Below, one piece after another: positions 44,136 through 52,733 of a stretch of 64,000 nt of DNA. Position 1 is the first letter of the stretch. Every line of letters starts with the position of its first letter. The stretch is from Pontibacter sp. SGAir0037 (GTDB lineage Bacteria; Bacteroidota; Bacteroidia; Cytophagales; Hymenobacteraceae). The position numbers and the translations under genes were made by a program. Below the pieces are notes generated by a model. That model had not been told where the DNA came from and ran no database searches. It saw only the letters and a program-made list of their open reading frames with translations. The stretch covers positions 1,488,001 through 1,552,000 of the forward strand of contig NZ_CP028092.1 of the NCBI RefSeq assembly GCF_005491705.1. The letters are read 5' to 3'.

Positions 44136-44723
44136 CTACTCCAAGTCCTTTTTAACAACCTGCACATACGCTTGTAGGTCAGGAAAAAAAGCCTCAAAAT
44201 CAGCCTGGTAAGCGCTATATTGCTTTTCCAGCTCTTCACTGGCTGTCTCCATGCCGGAATAAAACGTGGTACGCCGACTCATGCCGGTTAAAACCTGTTT
44301 GATACCAGGCAAAGCAGCATAGCTTAGCAACCAGTTCTGCTCCACCATGTACGGTAACATGTACTGCACTCTGGCCGGCAGTATATGGTGGTGCTGCTGT
44401 ATTAAACTATAAATTCGTGCTGCATAGGCAGACAGAGGTTCTGCAGAAAACTTTCCGAACTGTTTTGCCAGGAAATGATCATAAAAAATATCGGCAATAA
44501 CCGGAGAGAACTTTCCATAGTGCGGCCTGAGCCTGCGCTTGGTCTGCATTACTACCGGATGCATATCCGTATAGGTATCGATGAGGCGGTGCAGGCGAAT
44601 GCCTTTAGCTATTCCCGGCTGGTATAAATGCATCTGTTTCCCCTTTACGCTATCTGCTATAAAGTTGCCCAAAAGCAATTCTTCATCATCGCCGGAGAGA
44701 AAAATATGTGCTAAAAAATTCAC
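44136..44723 (-). CDS. acpH: Acyl carrier protein phosphodiesterase (AcpH/DUF479)
   Basis: A 195-residue protein with the AcpH signature MNFLAHIFLSGDD, NFIADSVKG (near residue 20-28), GIRLHRLIDTYTDMHPVV and DIFYDHFLAKQF. AcpH removes the 4'-phosphopantetheine from acyl carrier protein. It begins at GTG (44723). No in-frame ATG lies upstream before a stop that I could see, and the GTG gives the expected first residues. The gene is read against slyD, with the slyD terminator between them. Confidence 0.88.
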   Translation of the reverse strand: MNFLAHIFLSGDDEELLLGNFIADSVKGKQMHLYQPGIAKGIRLHRLIDTYTDMHPVVMQTKRRLRPHYGKFSPVIADIFYDHFLAKQFGKFSAEPLSAYAARIYSLIQQHHHILPARVQYMLPYMVEQNWLLSYAALPGIKQVLTGMSRRTTFYSGMETASEELEKQYSAYQADFEAFFPDLQAYVQVVKKDLE

Positions 44724-44855
44724 TGAAGCTTTTTTTATTTCGTGCTGAACATCATCATACGTGGATTGTTAAAACTATAGCCGCATCTGCTCCATATAAA
44801 CCCTGAGCAACTATAGCGCGTAATCAGAACACGTACATAAAGTAAATTTAAAACT

Positions 44856-45359
44856 ATGAACATTGATCAAAATACGAAAGAAAACCTGCAAAAGCTGGTA
44901 GATAAAATAAATGATATTGACACCTGTATGATGACCACCCAAGACAGCGACGGCAGCCTGAGAAGCCGACCGATGCGGAATATGGAAGTGAAGGAAGAAG
45001 GAGTTCTGTGGTTCTTTACCGGGTATGAGTCAGCCAAGTCAGACGAAATCTTGAAAAATGATGCGCATGTAAACCTGAGTTATGCGAAGCCCTCAGACAA
45101 CCTGTATGTATCAGTTTCAGGCCGTGCCATGGTTACAAAAGACAGGTCAAAAATAGAAGAGCTCTGGAATCCGGCTATGAAATCGTGGTTTCCGGAAGGT
45201 AAAGACGATCCGAATATCGGTTTGATTAAAGTAACGATTGACAAAGCTGAATACTGGGATGCTCCTAACAGTGTGATGGTGCATTTATATGGCATGGCCA
45301 AGGCTGCTATTACAGGCGAACAGCCGCATCCGGGCGAAAATAAAAAAATCAATCTGTAG
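44856..45359 (+). CDS. Pyridoxamine 5'-phosphate oxidase-like (general stress protein 26 type)
   Basis: A 167-residue split-barrel flavin-binding protein. It has DTCMMTTQDSDGSLRSRPMRN (near residue 27-47) and LWFFTGYESAKSDEIL, then LWNPAMKSWFPEGKDDPN, the signature of the PNPOx_C/general stress protein 26 family (PF16242). These proteins bind FMN, FAD or F420 and their substrates are mostly unknown. It has its own terminator and no obvious operon partners. Confidence 0.88.
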   Translation: MNIDQNTKENLQKLVDKINDIDTCMMTTQDSDGSLRSRPMRNMEVKEEGVLWFFTGYESAKSDEILKNDAHVNLSYAKPSDNLYVSVSGRAMVTKDRSKIEELWNPAMKSWFPEGKDDPNIGLIKVTIDKAEYWDAPNSVMVHLYGMAKAAITGEQPHPGENKKINL

Positions 45360-45391
45360 TATCTCGTTTTACACCGATATACTAAAAAAAG

Positions 45392-45425
45392 CACCTGCCA
45401 AACATTTTTGTGTGGCAGGTGTTTC
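45392..45425. terminator. Terminator after the PNPOx-like gene
   Basis: A 9-bp stem (CACCTGCCA at 45392-45400 with 45413-45421), a 12-nt T-rich loop and TTTCT after it. A-rich sequence on the left allows termination in both directions. Confidence 0.75.
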
Positions 45426-45468
45426 TATGTTACCTTTACCTTAAAACCGATAGCTAACTATTTTTCTC

Positions 45469-46212
45469 TTGGCTGCACCTATACCTGGCGAAGCCCGCCT
45501 CACCACCCTCACCCTTTTTGGCATAAAGCCAGGCCATGTGCGCTGGGGACTGGCACAAATGGGTACCTCTGTTCCGCACCTGCAAAAGGTGCCCGGGCTC
45601 CTCTTTTTCAAACTGCTTGGCAGCGGCCAGGGCAAGGGGTTCAGCATTAAGCCCAACTTTTACCGTTATGGCCTGCTTTGTACCTGGGAAAGTGAAGAAG
45701 CAGCCAAAGCATTCCTGCATCATTCGTGCCTGCTGGAGGAGTATAAAAAGCATACATTTGAAAGCTGGACCTTATACCTTGAACCGCTTCAATCGCATGG
45801 CTTATGGGATAAGCAAAGTCCTTTTGAACCCTTTAGTCATCGAAAAGCTGCTGAAGGTCCTATTGCCGTTTTAACGCGTGCCAGCATTAACTGGCGTGCC
45901 TTGCCGGGTTTCTGGAAATTTGTTCCTAAAACTAGTAAAGCGCTAGAAAATGCCCAGGGTCTGATCTGTTCTATCGGATTAGGTGAGCTGCCTTTTGTGC
46001 GCCAGGCAACCTTTAGTGTCTGGGAATCGGCTGCAGCCATGAAACAGTATGCTTACCATAACCCCTTGCACCAGGAAGTAATGAAACGCACTCGCGCTGA
46101 GAACTGGTACAGTGAAGAACTCTTCGCACGTTTTATACCGATTGCCAGCGAAGGCACCTGGAACGGCGTTGATCCGGTTACACTATCAAGCCTGAGTAAT
46201 GTATCAGAATAA
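45469..46212 (+). CDS. Spheroidene monooxygenase-like (CrtA family) protein
   Basis: 247 residues. The C-terminal part has LPGFWKFVPKTSKALENAQGLICSIGLGELPFVRQATFSVWES (about residues 146-188, key residues G, G-E-P, ATFS-WES) and RTRAENWYSEELFARF, which match the CrtA spheroidene monooxygenase family. CrtA is a heme-containing ketolase that adds a keto group to acyclic carotenoids. The likely start is TTG at 45469: an in-frame stop lies at 45451-45453 and the next ATG would cut conserved residues. ATT at 45460 is the alternative. No other carotenoid gene is near, so its pathway role is inference. It overlaps the convergent dsbA-like gene by 9 bases. Confidence 0.78.
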   Translation: MAAPIPGEARLTTLTLFGIKPGHVRWGLAQMGTSVPHLQKVPGLLFFKLLGSGQGKGFSIKPNFYRYGLLCTWESEEAAKAFLHHSCLLEEYKKHTFESWTLYLEPLQSHGLWDKQSPFEPFSHRKAAEGPIAVLTRASINWRALPGFWKFVPKTSKALENAQGLICSIGLGELPFVRQATFSVWESAAAMKQYAYHNPLHQEVMKRTRAENWYSEELFARFIPIASEGTWNGVDPVTLSSLSNVSE

Positions 46213-46845
46213 TTTCTGCAAAGCCTCTGTTAATCTGCTGCTGACAGCCTCATACAAGCTGTAACCACGGTTAATCAGAAACACTTTCGCAGTGCTTAGC
46301 AGGTAAAGACTCGGGAAAGCGTTTGCCTGAAGCTGCCTGGCTATTAAAAAATCCTGTGCTGTTTTCTCTTTCGCTTCTTCGGAGGCAAAGCTGGCTATAA
46401 AAACAGTCTGATCTACTCCAAATCGGGTGGCAATTTCCAGGAGAACCTCTGTTTTGGTTATATCTTGATTCTGCGCATAAAACGCGTGTTGAATGGCTTT
46501 TGCAAAAGCAAACTCTGCTTCTGGTTTCATGTAACGCATGGTAACTACAGCCCGGCTCGCAGGTTCAGTATCATATACAAAATCAGATCGTTCAAAGAAA
46601 TTATAGTCGAACGGTTGTGCTGTAACCTGCGCCACATCCAGCCAGTGTTGTTTCATACTTGCTTTGGAAGCTTCTTCCAGGGTGGAGTTTGTGCCTGGCC
46701 GTAAGCCGCCCATCACTAATTTAAATCCCAGCTGCTTTTCCTGTTCCTGCTTTACCTGGTTTATGATAGGCGCAAAACCATAGCACCAGGAGCACATCGG
46801 ATCCATTACATAAATCAGGTGCGGTTTCTGCTGCAGTTCATTCAT
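46204..46845 (-). CDS. DsbA-family thioredoxin-like oxidoreductase
   Basis: 213 residues from the ATG at 46845 (MNELQQKPHLIYVMDPMCSWCYGFAP). A longer frame starts at 46884 with an ATG and 13 extra residues. The active-site CxxC is CSWC (near residue 18-21), at the start of the helix after the first strand. The cis-Pro is in LQANAFPSLYLL (near 180). No signal peptide is seen, so it is cytoplasmic and resembles the FrnE-like/DsbA-like group. The substrate is unknown. It overlaps the crtA-like gene tail-to-tail by 9 bases. Confidence 0.85.
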   Translation of the reverse strand: MNELQQKPHLIYVMDPMCSWCYGFAPIINQVKQEQEKQLGFKLVMGGLRPGTNSTLEEASKASMKQHWLDVAQVTAQPFDYNFFERSDFVYDTEPASRAVVTMRYMKPEAEFAFAKAIQHAFYAQNQDITKTEVLLEIATRFGVDQTVFIASFASEEAKEKTAQDFLIARQLQANAFPSLYLLSTAKVFLINRGYSLYEAVSSRLTEALQKLF

Positions 46846-47033
46846 CGGTTCTTTTATTATATATGCGATTTCCAAAGGTAACATATTTGGCTGTAAGCGC
46901 AGAATACCTGTCGGGGGACTGTTGTTGCCATACCGGAGCTGTGCCGGCAGGGCCAGCGAATAAGAAAAGCCTTAAATGTGCAGGTTACTGATAACAATCC
47001 TGATTTAGGGGCAGACATTTAAAGAATTGATGC

Positions 47034-47041
47034 TAAATTTG
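47034..47041 (+). promoter_or_regulatory. Candidate -7 box for leuS
   Basis: TAAATTTG matches TAnnTTTG 29 bases before the leuS ATG. No TTTG was found at -33. No leader peptide rich in Leu codons was recognised in the 185 bases upstream. Confidence 0.4.
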
Positions 47042-47070
47042 CTTTCCATTTGAAAAGCAATAAAAAATAG

Positions 47071-49842
47071 ATGTCAGAGTATCATTTCAGCCAGATAGAA
47101 AAGAAGTGGCGAAACTACTGGGAAGAAAACCAGACTTTTAAAGCCATAGAAAGCAAAGATAAGCCCAAGTACTATGCACTCGATATGTTCCCCTACCCTT
47201 CAGGTGCCGGACTTCATGTTGGTCATCCTCTTGGTTATATTGCCTCTGACATTGTAAGCCGTTATAAGCGCTTAAAAGGCTATAACGTTTTGCACCCAAT
47301 GGGTTTTGATGCCTTTGGCTTGCCAGCCGAACAATATGCCATTCAAACCGGGCAGCACCCTGCTGTAACTACCGAGGAAAATATAAAGCGCTATGTGGAG
47401 CAGCTTAAGAACATCGGCTTCTCTTTTGATTGGCAAAGAGAAGTGCGTACGTCTGATCCGGGGTACTACAAGTGGACGCAGTGGATCTTTATGCAGCTTT
47501 TCCAGAGCTATTATAACTATAGCACAGATAAAGCAGAGCCGATCAGCCAGTTAATAGCTGCCTTTGAGCAAAACGGTAATGCAGCTGTAAATGCCGCCTG
47601 TGACGAAGATACCGCCTCTTTTACTGCTGAAGACTGGAAAAAAATGTCGGAGCAGGAGCAAGCCAAGGTATTGCTGCAGTACAGGTTAACTTATGTGGCC
47701 GATGCCATTGTGAACTGGTGCCCTGCCTTAGGTACGGTGCTGGCAAACGATGAAGTAAAAGACGGTGTATCGGAACGTGGCGGTTACCCGGTAGAGCGCA
47801 AGCGTATGCGGCAGTGGATGATGCGCATCACCGCCTATGCTGACCGCCTGCTACAGGGCCTGGATGATATTGACTGGCCGGAGCCTGTAAAAGAAATGCA
47901 GCGCAACTGGATCGGGAAATCTATAGGTGCAGAAATGGAGTTCCAGCTTGAAAGCGGTGAAGCCAGCATCAAAGTTTTCACAACCCGGATTGATACTGTT
48001 TACGGTGTGTCTTTTCTGGTACTGGCACCGGAGCACGAACTGGTAGAGCAGATCACTACCGATGCTCAGCGTTCTGAAGTTGAAAATTATGTATCTGTCG
48101 CCAAGAACCGGTCTGAGCGTGAGCGTATGGCTGACGTGAAAACCGTAACAGGGGCCTTTACTGGAGCCTATGCTATTAATCCGTTTAACGGCGAGAAAGT
48201 ACCAGTTTATATAGCCGACTATGTGCTGGCTGGTTATGGCACAGGTGCGGTGATGGCTGTGCCATCCGGAGACCAGCGTGACTGGAATTTTGCAAAGCAT
48301 TTTAATCTGCCGATTATCCAGATACTGGATGCCCAGAAAGAACTGGAAACACAGGCAGATGCCACCAAAGAAGGCCGCTACATCAACTCAGGTTTAGTAA
48401 ACGGGCTGACTTACCAGGAAGCCTTACCGGTTCTGATAAATTTTCTGGAAGATAAGAAAGTTGGTAAAGGCAAAGTGAATTTCAGGATTCGTGATGCGGT
48501 GTTCAGCCGCCAGCGCTATTGGGGAGAACCTGTGCCGGTATTCTTTAAAGATGGCATCCCACACTTGCTGGAAGAAAGCGAGTTACCGCTGGAGCTTCCG
48601 AAAATCGATGCATATTTGCCTACTGAAACCGGTGAACCACCACTTGGCAGGGCTCAGGATTGGAAATACAAAGGAGAACATCAGTATGAACTGAGCACAA
48701 TGCCAGGTTGGGCAGGCTCCAGCTGGTACTGGTACCGCTACATGGATGCCCGGAATGATGCAGCATTTGCATCTGATGCAGCAGTGAACTACTGGCGAAA
48801 CGTGGATCTCTATATTGGCGGTTCAGAGCATGCCACAGGTCACCTCCTCTACTCCCGCTTCTGGAATAAGTTTATGTACGACATGGGCTATGTACCGGAG
48901 CAGGAACCGTTCAAGAAGCTGATCAACCAGGGGATGATACAGGGAAGGTCAAATTTTGTGTACCGCGTGAAAGACAGCAATACCTATGTTTCTTTCAACC
49001 TAAAAGACCAGTACGAGGCAACAGCGCTGCATGTAGATGTCAATATTGTTGAGAATGATGTGATGGATCTGGAGGCTTTCAAAAATTGGAGACCTGAAAA
49101 TGCAAATGCGGAGTTTATCCTGGAAGACGGCAAGTATATCTGCGGGGTTGAAATCGAGAAGATGTCGAAGTCGAAGTATAATGTGGTAAACCCGGATGAT
49201 ATTGTGGAGCGCTTAGGTGCCGATACGCTGCGTATGTACGAGATGTTCCTGGGTCCGCTGGAGCAGTTTAAGCCTTGGAATACCAATGGTATGGATGGTG
49301 TGCATAAATTCCTGAAGCGTTTCTGGAAGCTTTTCCACGACAACCAGGGTAATTTTGCTGTTTCTGATGCAGAGCCAACAGCTGATGAATTGAAGTCGCT
49401 ACACAAGGCGATTAAAAAAGTAGAAGAAGACATCGAGCGTTTCTCTTTCAATACTTCTGTGAGTACCTTCATGATTTGTGTAAACGAGTTAACAGCTCTG
49501 AAGACAAACAAGCGTGCTATACTGGAACCGCTTACCATTATACTGGCACCTTATGCACCGCATATTGCCGAAGAGCTGTGGGAAAAGCTGGGGCATCAGG
49601 AGAGTATTACCTATGCTACCTTTCCTTCCTGGAATGAAGCTCACCTAGCTGTAAACTCCTTTGAATATCCGGTTTCTATTAATGGTAAGATGCGTGCCAA
49701 ACTCAGCTTTGCCACTGATACTCCAAAAGAGGAAATGGAGCAAGCCGTTCTGCAATCTGAAACCGTTCAGAAATTTTTAGAAGGAAAAGCACCAAAGAAG
49801 ATTATTATAGTACCAAACAAAATTATTAACGTGGTAGTATAA
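47071..49842 (+). CDS. leuS: Leucine--tRNA ligase
   Basis: A 923-residue class I synthetase. The HIGH motif is [10 protein letters not shown] (about residues 48-57) and the KMSKS motif is [13 protein letters not shown] (about 696-708). The editing (CP1) domain is seen in the middle ([21 protein letters not shown], then [20 protein letters not shown], with the conserved GTG-Met-Ala-Val-Pro-xx-D-xRD). The anticodon-binding part is C-terminal. It charges tRNA-Leu and clears misacylated Ile and norvaline. Length normal. Confidence 0.98.
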   Translation: MSEYHFSQIEKKWRNYWEENQTFKAIESKDKPKYYALDMFPYPSGAGLHVGHPLGYIASDIVSRYKRLKGYNVLHPMGFDAFGLPAEQYAIQTGQHPAVTTEENIKRYVEQLKNIGFSFDWQREVRTSDPGYYKWTQWIFMQLFQSYYNYSTDKAEPISQLIAAFEQNGNAAVNAACDEDTASFTAEDWKKMSEQEQAKVLLQYRLTYVADAIVNWCPALGTVLANDEVKDGVSERGGYPVERKRMRQWMMRITAYADRLLQGLDDIDWPEPVKEMQRNWIGKSIGAEMEFQLESGEASIKVFTTRIDTVYGVSFLVLAPEHELVEQITTDAQRSEVENYVSVAKNRSERERMADVKTVTGAFTGAYAINPFNGEKVPVYIADYVLAGYGTGAVMAVPSGDQRDWNFAKHFNLPIIQILDAQKELETQADATKEGRYINSGLVNGLTYQEALPVLINFLEDKKVGKGKVNFRIRDAVFSRQRYWGEPVPVFFKDGIPHLLEESELPLELPKIDAYLPTETGEPPLGRAQDWKYKGEHQYELSTMPGWAGSSWYWYRYMDARNDAAFASDAAVNYWRNVDLYIGGSEHATGHLLYSRFWNKFMYDMGYVPEQEPFKKLINQGMIQGRSNFVYRVKDSNTYVSFNLKDQYEATALHVDVNIVENDVMDLEAFKNWRPENANAEFILEDGKYICGVEIEKMSKSKYNVVNPDDIVERLGADTLRMYEMFLGPLEQFKPWNTNGMDGVHKFLKRFWKLFHDNQGNFAVSDAEPTADELKSLHKAIKKVEEDIERFSFNTSVSTFMICVNELTALKTNKRAILEPLTIILAPYAPHIAEELWEKLGHQESITYATFPSWNEAHLAVNSFEYPVSINGKMRAKLSFATDTPKEEMEQAVLQSETVQKFLEGKAPKKIIIVPNKIINVVV

Positions 49843-49861
49843 TAAGCTCCATCTTACTAAA

Positions 49862-49902
49862 AACAAGCCGCTTAAGTTTTGTACTTAGCGGCTTGTTTTT
49901 TT
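49862..49902 (+). terminator. Intrinsic terminator after leuS
   Basis: An 11-bp stem (AACAAGCCGCT at 49862-49872 with 49887-49897), a 14-nt loop and TTTTT after it. It is 20 bases past the leuS stop. Confidence 0.9.
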
Positions 49903-49952
49903 GTAGCTTAGAAGCAAAGTTTATTCATACATAATGTGTTTGTTTGCTGAGT

Positions 49953-50450
49953 CTAACTGTGATCCTGGGCTGCCGCTGCACGACTTTCGTTTACTTTTCG
50001 GATTGATTCCCTTGATTTATAAAGTAGATCCGTTAACTGCATTGCCTCCTCTTCGGTTAAACCTTGCAGCATTTCATCCATTAGAAAGGCTTTGCCCGTT
50101 ATTTCTTTTATGGTGTTGATACCCCTCTCCGATATAAGAATGTTTACCAGACGTTTGTCGGAGGTATTAGGTGAAACTAAAACCAGTTCTTTGCTTGCTA
50201 AACGATTCACCAATCTCGAAGCATCAGACATTTTATCCATCATCTTTTCACGTAAAAAAGAAGTAGAGACCGGGTCCGGATACTGATCATACAGAATTCT
50301 TAAGATATTATACTGCTGTGTTGTCAGATCATACGATTTAAAAAATCGCTCATAGCTGTTAAACAGCATGCCATGCGTAAACAAAATGCTTATACTTGCC
50401 TTTTGCCACTCATTTCGGAAGGAATTAATCCCAATTTCGTTTTCAATCAT
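49953..50450 (-). CDS. MarR family transcriptional regulator
   Basis: A 165-residue winged-helix protein. The wHTH region is LTTQQYNILRILYDQYPDPVSTSFLREKM (near 44-72), then DASRLVNRLASKELVLVSPNTSDKRLVNILISERG (near 78-112), whose DxR wing reads SDKR. MarR dimers bind palindromes and are released by small ligands. A perfect 8+4+8 palindrome 17 bases upstream of the start suggests autoregulation. No co-transcribed target gene is present on this strand downstream. Confidence 0.92.
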   Translation of the reverse strand: MIENEIGINSFRNEWQKASISILFTHGMLFNSYERFFKSYDLTTQQYNILRILYDQYPDPVSTSFLREKMMDKMSDASRLVNRLASKELVLVSPNTSDKRLVNILISERGINTIKEITGKAFLMDEMLQGLTEEEAMQLTDLLYKSRESIRKVNESRAAAAQDHS

Positions 50451-50466
50451 TATTCTTTAAGGTGAG

Positions 50467-50486
50467 TTTACTATAATGATAGTAAA
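50467..50486 (-). promoter_or_regulatory. Palindromic operator candidate for the MarR regulator
   Basis: TTTACTAT-AATG-ATAGTAAA, perfect 8-bp arms, lies 17 bases before the marR ATG at 50450. The size and position are typical of MarR operators. Confidence 0.6.
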
Positions 50487-50798
50487 AAAAAAAATCAGTT
50501 ACACCTTCTATACATTAAAAATTAAATTTCAGCTAAAAAAAAGTAGCTTTAGCTAAAACAATTTAACAATAAAAAGTTTCTAATAGAATGATATAAATAT
50601 CTAATAATCAATCAAATATCAACTATAATAAAGGCTGGCAATTATGAATTTATTTTTACAGCTGTACGAAACGATTAAGTATAGCAGAAACAGCATCCCT
50701 TAATAATGCAATCTCGTTTATTAAGACTAATTCTAATATATGAATAAAAAAGAGGCTGTAGAGAGAATATAGAAGGAGATAGAGACACCTTATACAAA
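50487..50798. other. AT-rich intergenic region between marR and the YjbR-like gene
   Basis: 312 bases of very A/T-rich sequence with many stops. An open frame of 19 codons at 50644 was judged chance. No repeat or RNA element was recognised. It probably contains the marR promoter. Confidence 0.4.
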
Positions 50799-51149
50799 TC
50801 ACAGAAGTGTCAGCCGCTGGACTTTGGTCAGTTTCTGCACTACCAGCAGATAAGAAAGATCAATCCATTCTTTGAGTAACGCATCTGGTAGACCTGCCTC
50901 TGGTAAAATTGTATTCCAGTGAGCTTTGTTCATGTGGTAACCTGGCTTCACCTGGGTATATGTTTCCCGAAGTTGCAAAGCTGTCTCCGGTACGCATTTT
51001 AAAGATATGCCATTGCTGTATTCCGACAAGCTGCACAGGGCAAACATTTTACCACAAACTTTAAAGACCAACGTATCCTCATCAAAAGGAAGTTCTTCCG
51101 TCACTCCCTTTTTGGCCATACAATAGTCTCTGAAATCCTCGATATGCAC
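50799..51149 (-). CDS. MmcQ/YjbR family protein
   Basis: A 116-residue protein with the family signature EELPFDEDTLVFKVCGKMFAL (about residues 18-38), then SLKCVPETALQLRETYTQVKPGYHMNKAHWNTI (start near 50). It resembles the double wing DNA-binding-like YjbR fold, and function is not established. It begins at GTG (51149), as no in-frame ATG lies near and the start MHIEDFRDYC is conserved in the family. It follows a 55-residue membrane protein gene by 8 bases, so the two are likely co-transcribed. Confidence 0.88.
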   Translation of the reverse strand: MHIEDFRDYCMAKKGVTEELPFDEDTLVFKVCGKMFALCSLSEYSNGISLKCVPETALQLRETYTQVKPGYHMNKAHWNTILPEAGLPDALLKEWIDLSYLLVVQKLTKVQRLTLL

Positions 51150-51157
51150 AGCAAGAA

Positions 51158-51325
51158 CTATATGTGTTTGATGATAAAATATAGTACACCAGCCAAAAAC
51201 ATCAGCATTGAAATCTTATTAATGGTGTGCATGGTGCGCAGATTAAAATTGGTTTTCCTGTTGGGGTCTTTCTTTCGAAAGAAATAAGTGAACACCTCTG
51301 AAAAATTAAATAATCCTTTTTTCAT
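51158..51325 (-). CDS. Small 55-residue membrane protein (DUF6728-like)
   Basis: A complete ORF with ATG at 51325 and TAG at 51158-51160, too short for usual gene calling. The protein starts MKKGLFNFSEVFTYFFRKKD, continues PNRKTNFNLRTMHTINKIS, and ends in one hydrophobic segment (MLMFLAGVLYFII). A positively charged neck before one membrane helix predicts an N-in anchor. The pattern EVFxYFFRKKDPNR-TNFNL and MHxINKIS agrees with small proteins of Cytophagales called DUF6728. That name is from memory. It stands 8 bases upstream of the YjbR-like gene. Confidence 0.75.
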   Translation of the reverse strand: MKKGLFNFSEVFTYFFRKKDPNRKTNFNLRTMHTINKISMLMFLAGVLYFIIKHI

Positions 51326-51437
51326 ATTTGTAATCAGGTTAAGCGCGGCTATTAAAGTATCAGTGCCGCTGCTTTAAGAACATCTAAAGATAAAAAAAGA
51401 TTTAGCGCAGTAGTAGTTTCTATACCTTAAAATAAGA

Positions 51438-51470
51438 AAAAGGCCATTGTGCTTTCTGCAATGGCCTTTT
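51438..51470 (-). terminator. Terminator of the zinc alcohol dehydrogenase gene
   Basis: A 12-bp stem (51438-51449 with 51459-51470) and a 9-nt loop lie 6 bases past the dehydrogenase stop. The minus-strand RNA continues with U-rich sequence. Confidence 0.85.
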
Positions 51471-51476
51471 CTGTTT

Positions 51477-52526
51477 TTAATCATTCAGTGTAGCCATATC
51501 TATCACAAACCTGTACTTTACATCGCTCTGTAACATACGGTCATAAGCTGTGTTGATCTCTTTAATGGAGATAAGCTCAATGTCAGACATGATATTATGT
51601 TCGGCACAGAAATCCAGCATTTCCTGTGTTTCCTGTATACCACCTATCATAGAACCAGCAATGCGCCGGCGTTTCGGTATCAGGCTAAAGCCTGCCATTG
51701 GCGAAGGCTCTGATGGAGCTCCTAATAAGATCATAGTCCCGTCGCACTTTAACATAGATAGGTACAGGTTATAGTCATGCGGAGCTGAAACGGTATCAAT
51801 GATAAAGTCAAAAGAATTTCGCAGCGATTTCAGCTGCTCCGGATCTCTTGTTACGGCAAAATTGTGCGCCCCCAGCTCCTTGGCATCCTGCTCTTTTCCC
51901 GGTGAAGTGCTCAGTACCGTAACATTGGCTCCTTTGGCAGCAGCAATTTTAACAGCCATGTGGCCAAGACCGCCTAAACCTACAATTCCTACCCGGTGCC
52001 CCTCGCCTATTTTCCATTGCATGATGGGTGAATAAGTTGTGATACCGGCACAAAGTAAAGGCGCTGTTCTGGCCAGGTCCAGGTTTGCGGGTACTTTCAG
52101 GGTATAGTTCTCGTCAACCACAATTTGAGAGGAATAACCGCCGTAAGTAATGGTTTTCTTATCAAGCTCATAGCTGTTATAGGTGCCCACATTGTGTACT
52201 TCGCAATACTGCTCCAGGCCCTCCTGGCAACTTGGGCAGGTACGGCAGGAGTCTACAAAGCAGCCAACGCCCGCTAAATCACCTTCTTTAAATTTTGTAA
52301 CCTTACTGCCTACTTTTGTTACCTTACCTACAATTTCATGGCCGGGTACAATCGGGTACATGGTTCCGCCCCATTCGTTTTTTACCTGGTGTAAATCAGA
52401 ATGGCAAACACCACAATAGTTGATTTCGATTTGCACATCGTGCTCACCCACTTCCCGCCGGTCTAAATTAAAAGGTGCCAACGGAGTCTCCTCATCAAAG
52501 GCCGCATATGCTTTTGTTGCAATCAT
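51477..52526 (-). CDS. Zinc-dependent NAD(P) alcohol dehydrogenase (cinnamyl-alcohol dehydrogenase type)
   Basis: 349 residues from the ATG at 52526 (MIATKAYAAFDEE). The longer frame begins with TTG. Catalytic zinc ligands are in CGVCHSDLHQVKNEWG and PGHEIVGKV. Structural-zinc cysteines are in CFVDSCRTCPSCQEGLEQYC (four Cys). The Rossmann loop GLGGLGHMAVKIA (near residue 178) follows. It resembles YahK-type broad-specificity aldehyde reductases. The gene is monocistronic, bounded by terminators at both sides. Confidence 0.93.
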   Translation of the reverse strand: MIATKAYAAFDEETPLAPFNLDRREVGEHDVQIEINYCGVCHSDLHQVKNEWGGTMYPIVPGHEIVGKVTKVGSKVTKFKEGDLAGVGCFVDSCRTCPSCQEGLEQYCEVHNVGTYNSYELDKKTITYGGYSSQIVVDENYTLKVPANLDLARTAPLLCAGITTYSPIMQWKIGEGHRVGIVGLGGLGHMAVKIAAAKGANVTVLSTSPGKEQDAKELGAHNFAVTRDPEQLKSLRNSFDFIIDTVSAPHDYNLYLSMLKCDGTMILLGAPSEPSPMAGFSLIPKRRRIAGSMIGGIQETQEMLDFCAEHNIMSDIELISIKEINTAYDRMLQSDVKYRFVIDMATLND

Positions 52527-52640
52527 AGTTTGATTTTGTTTTATCCTACAGATAGAAGTTAAAACGGCTAAGCTACGGGATAGTTGGTGCCCAGGCAAAA
52601 TTAGCCCTGAGAAGGCTTGAAGTCCGCTGCTATAAAATAA

Positions 52641-52679
52641 AACCGGCTTTACTGCTTTCGGTGAGCAATAAAGCCGGTT
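52641..52679. terminator. Terminator of the sugar catabolism locus
   Basis: An 11-bp stem (AACCGGCTTTA at 52641-52651 with 52669-52679) and a 17-nt loop lie 54 bases past the last gene of the locus. The minus strand continues with A/T-rich sequence. It separates this locus from the alcohol dehydrogenase. Confidence 0.75.
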
Positions 52680-52733
52680 AGTTGATGATGAGGAACATTA
52701 GCAGCTTCAGGTAAACCAACACTGCTGGTGTGT

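Noticed and set aside
46885..47070. Leucine leader or T-box before leuS
   Set aside because: No Leu-rich short ORF and no T-box core were seen in the 186 bases before leuS.
50644..50703. 19-codon ORF MNLFLQLYETIKYSRNS-like between marR and the YjbR-like gene
   Set aside because: It is very short, AT-rich, has no cognate codon run or hairpin nearby, and no supporting context. Judged chance.
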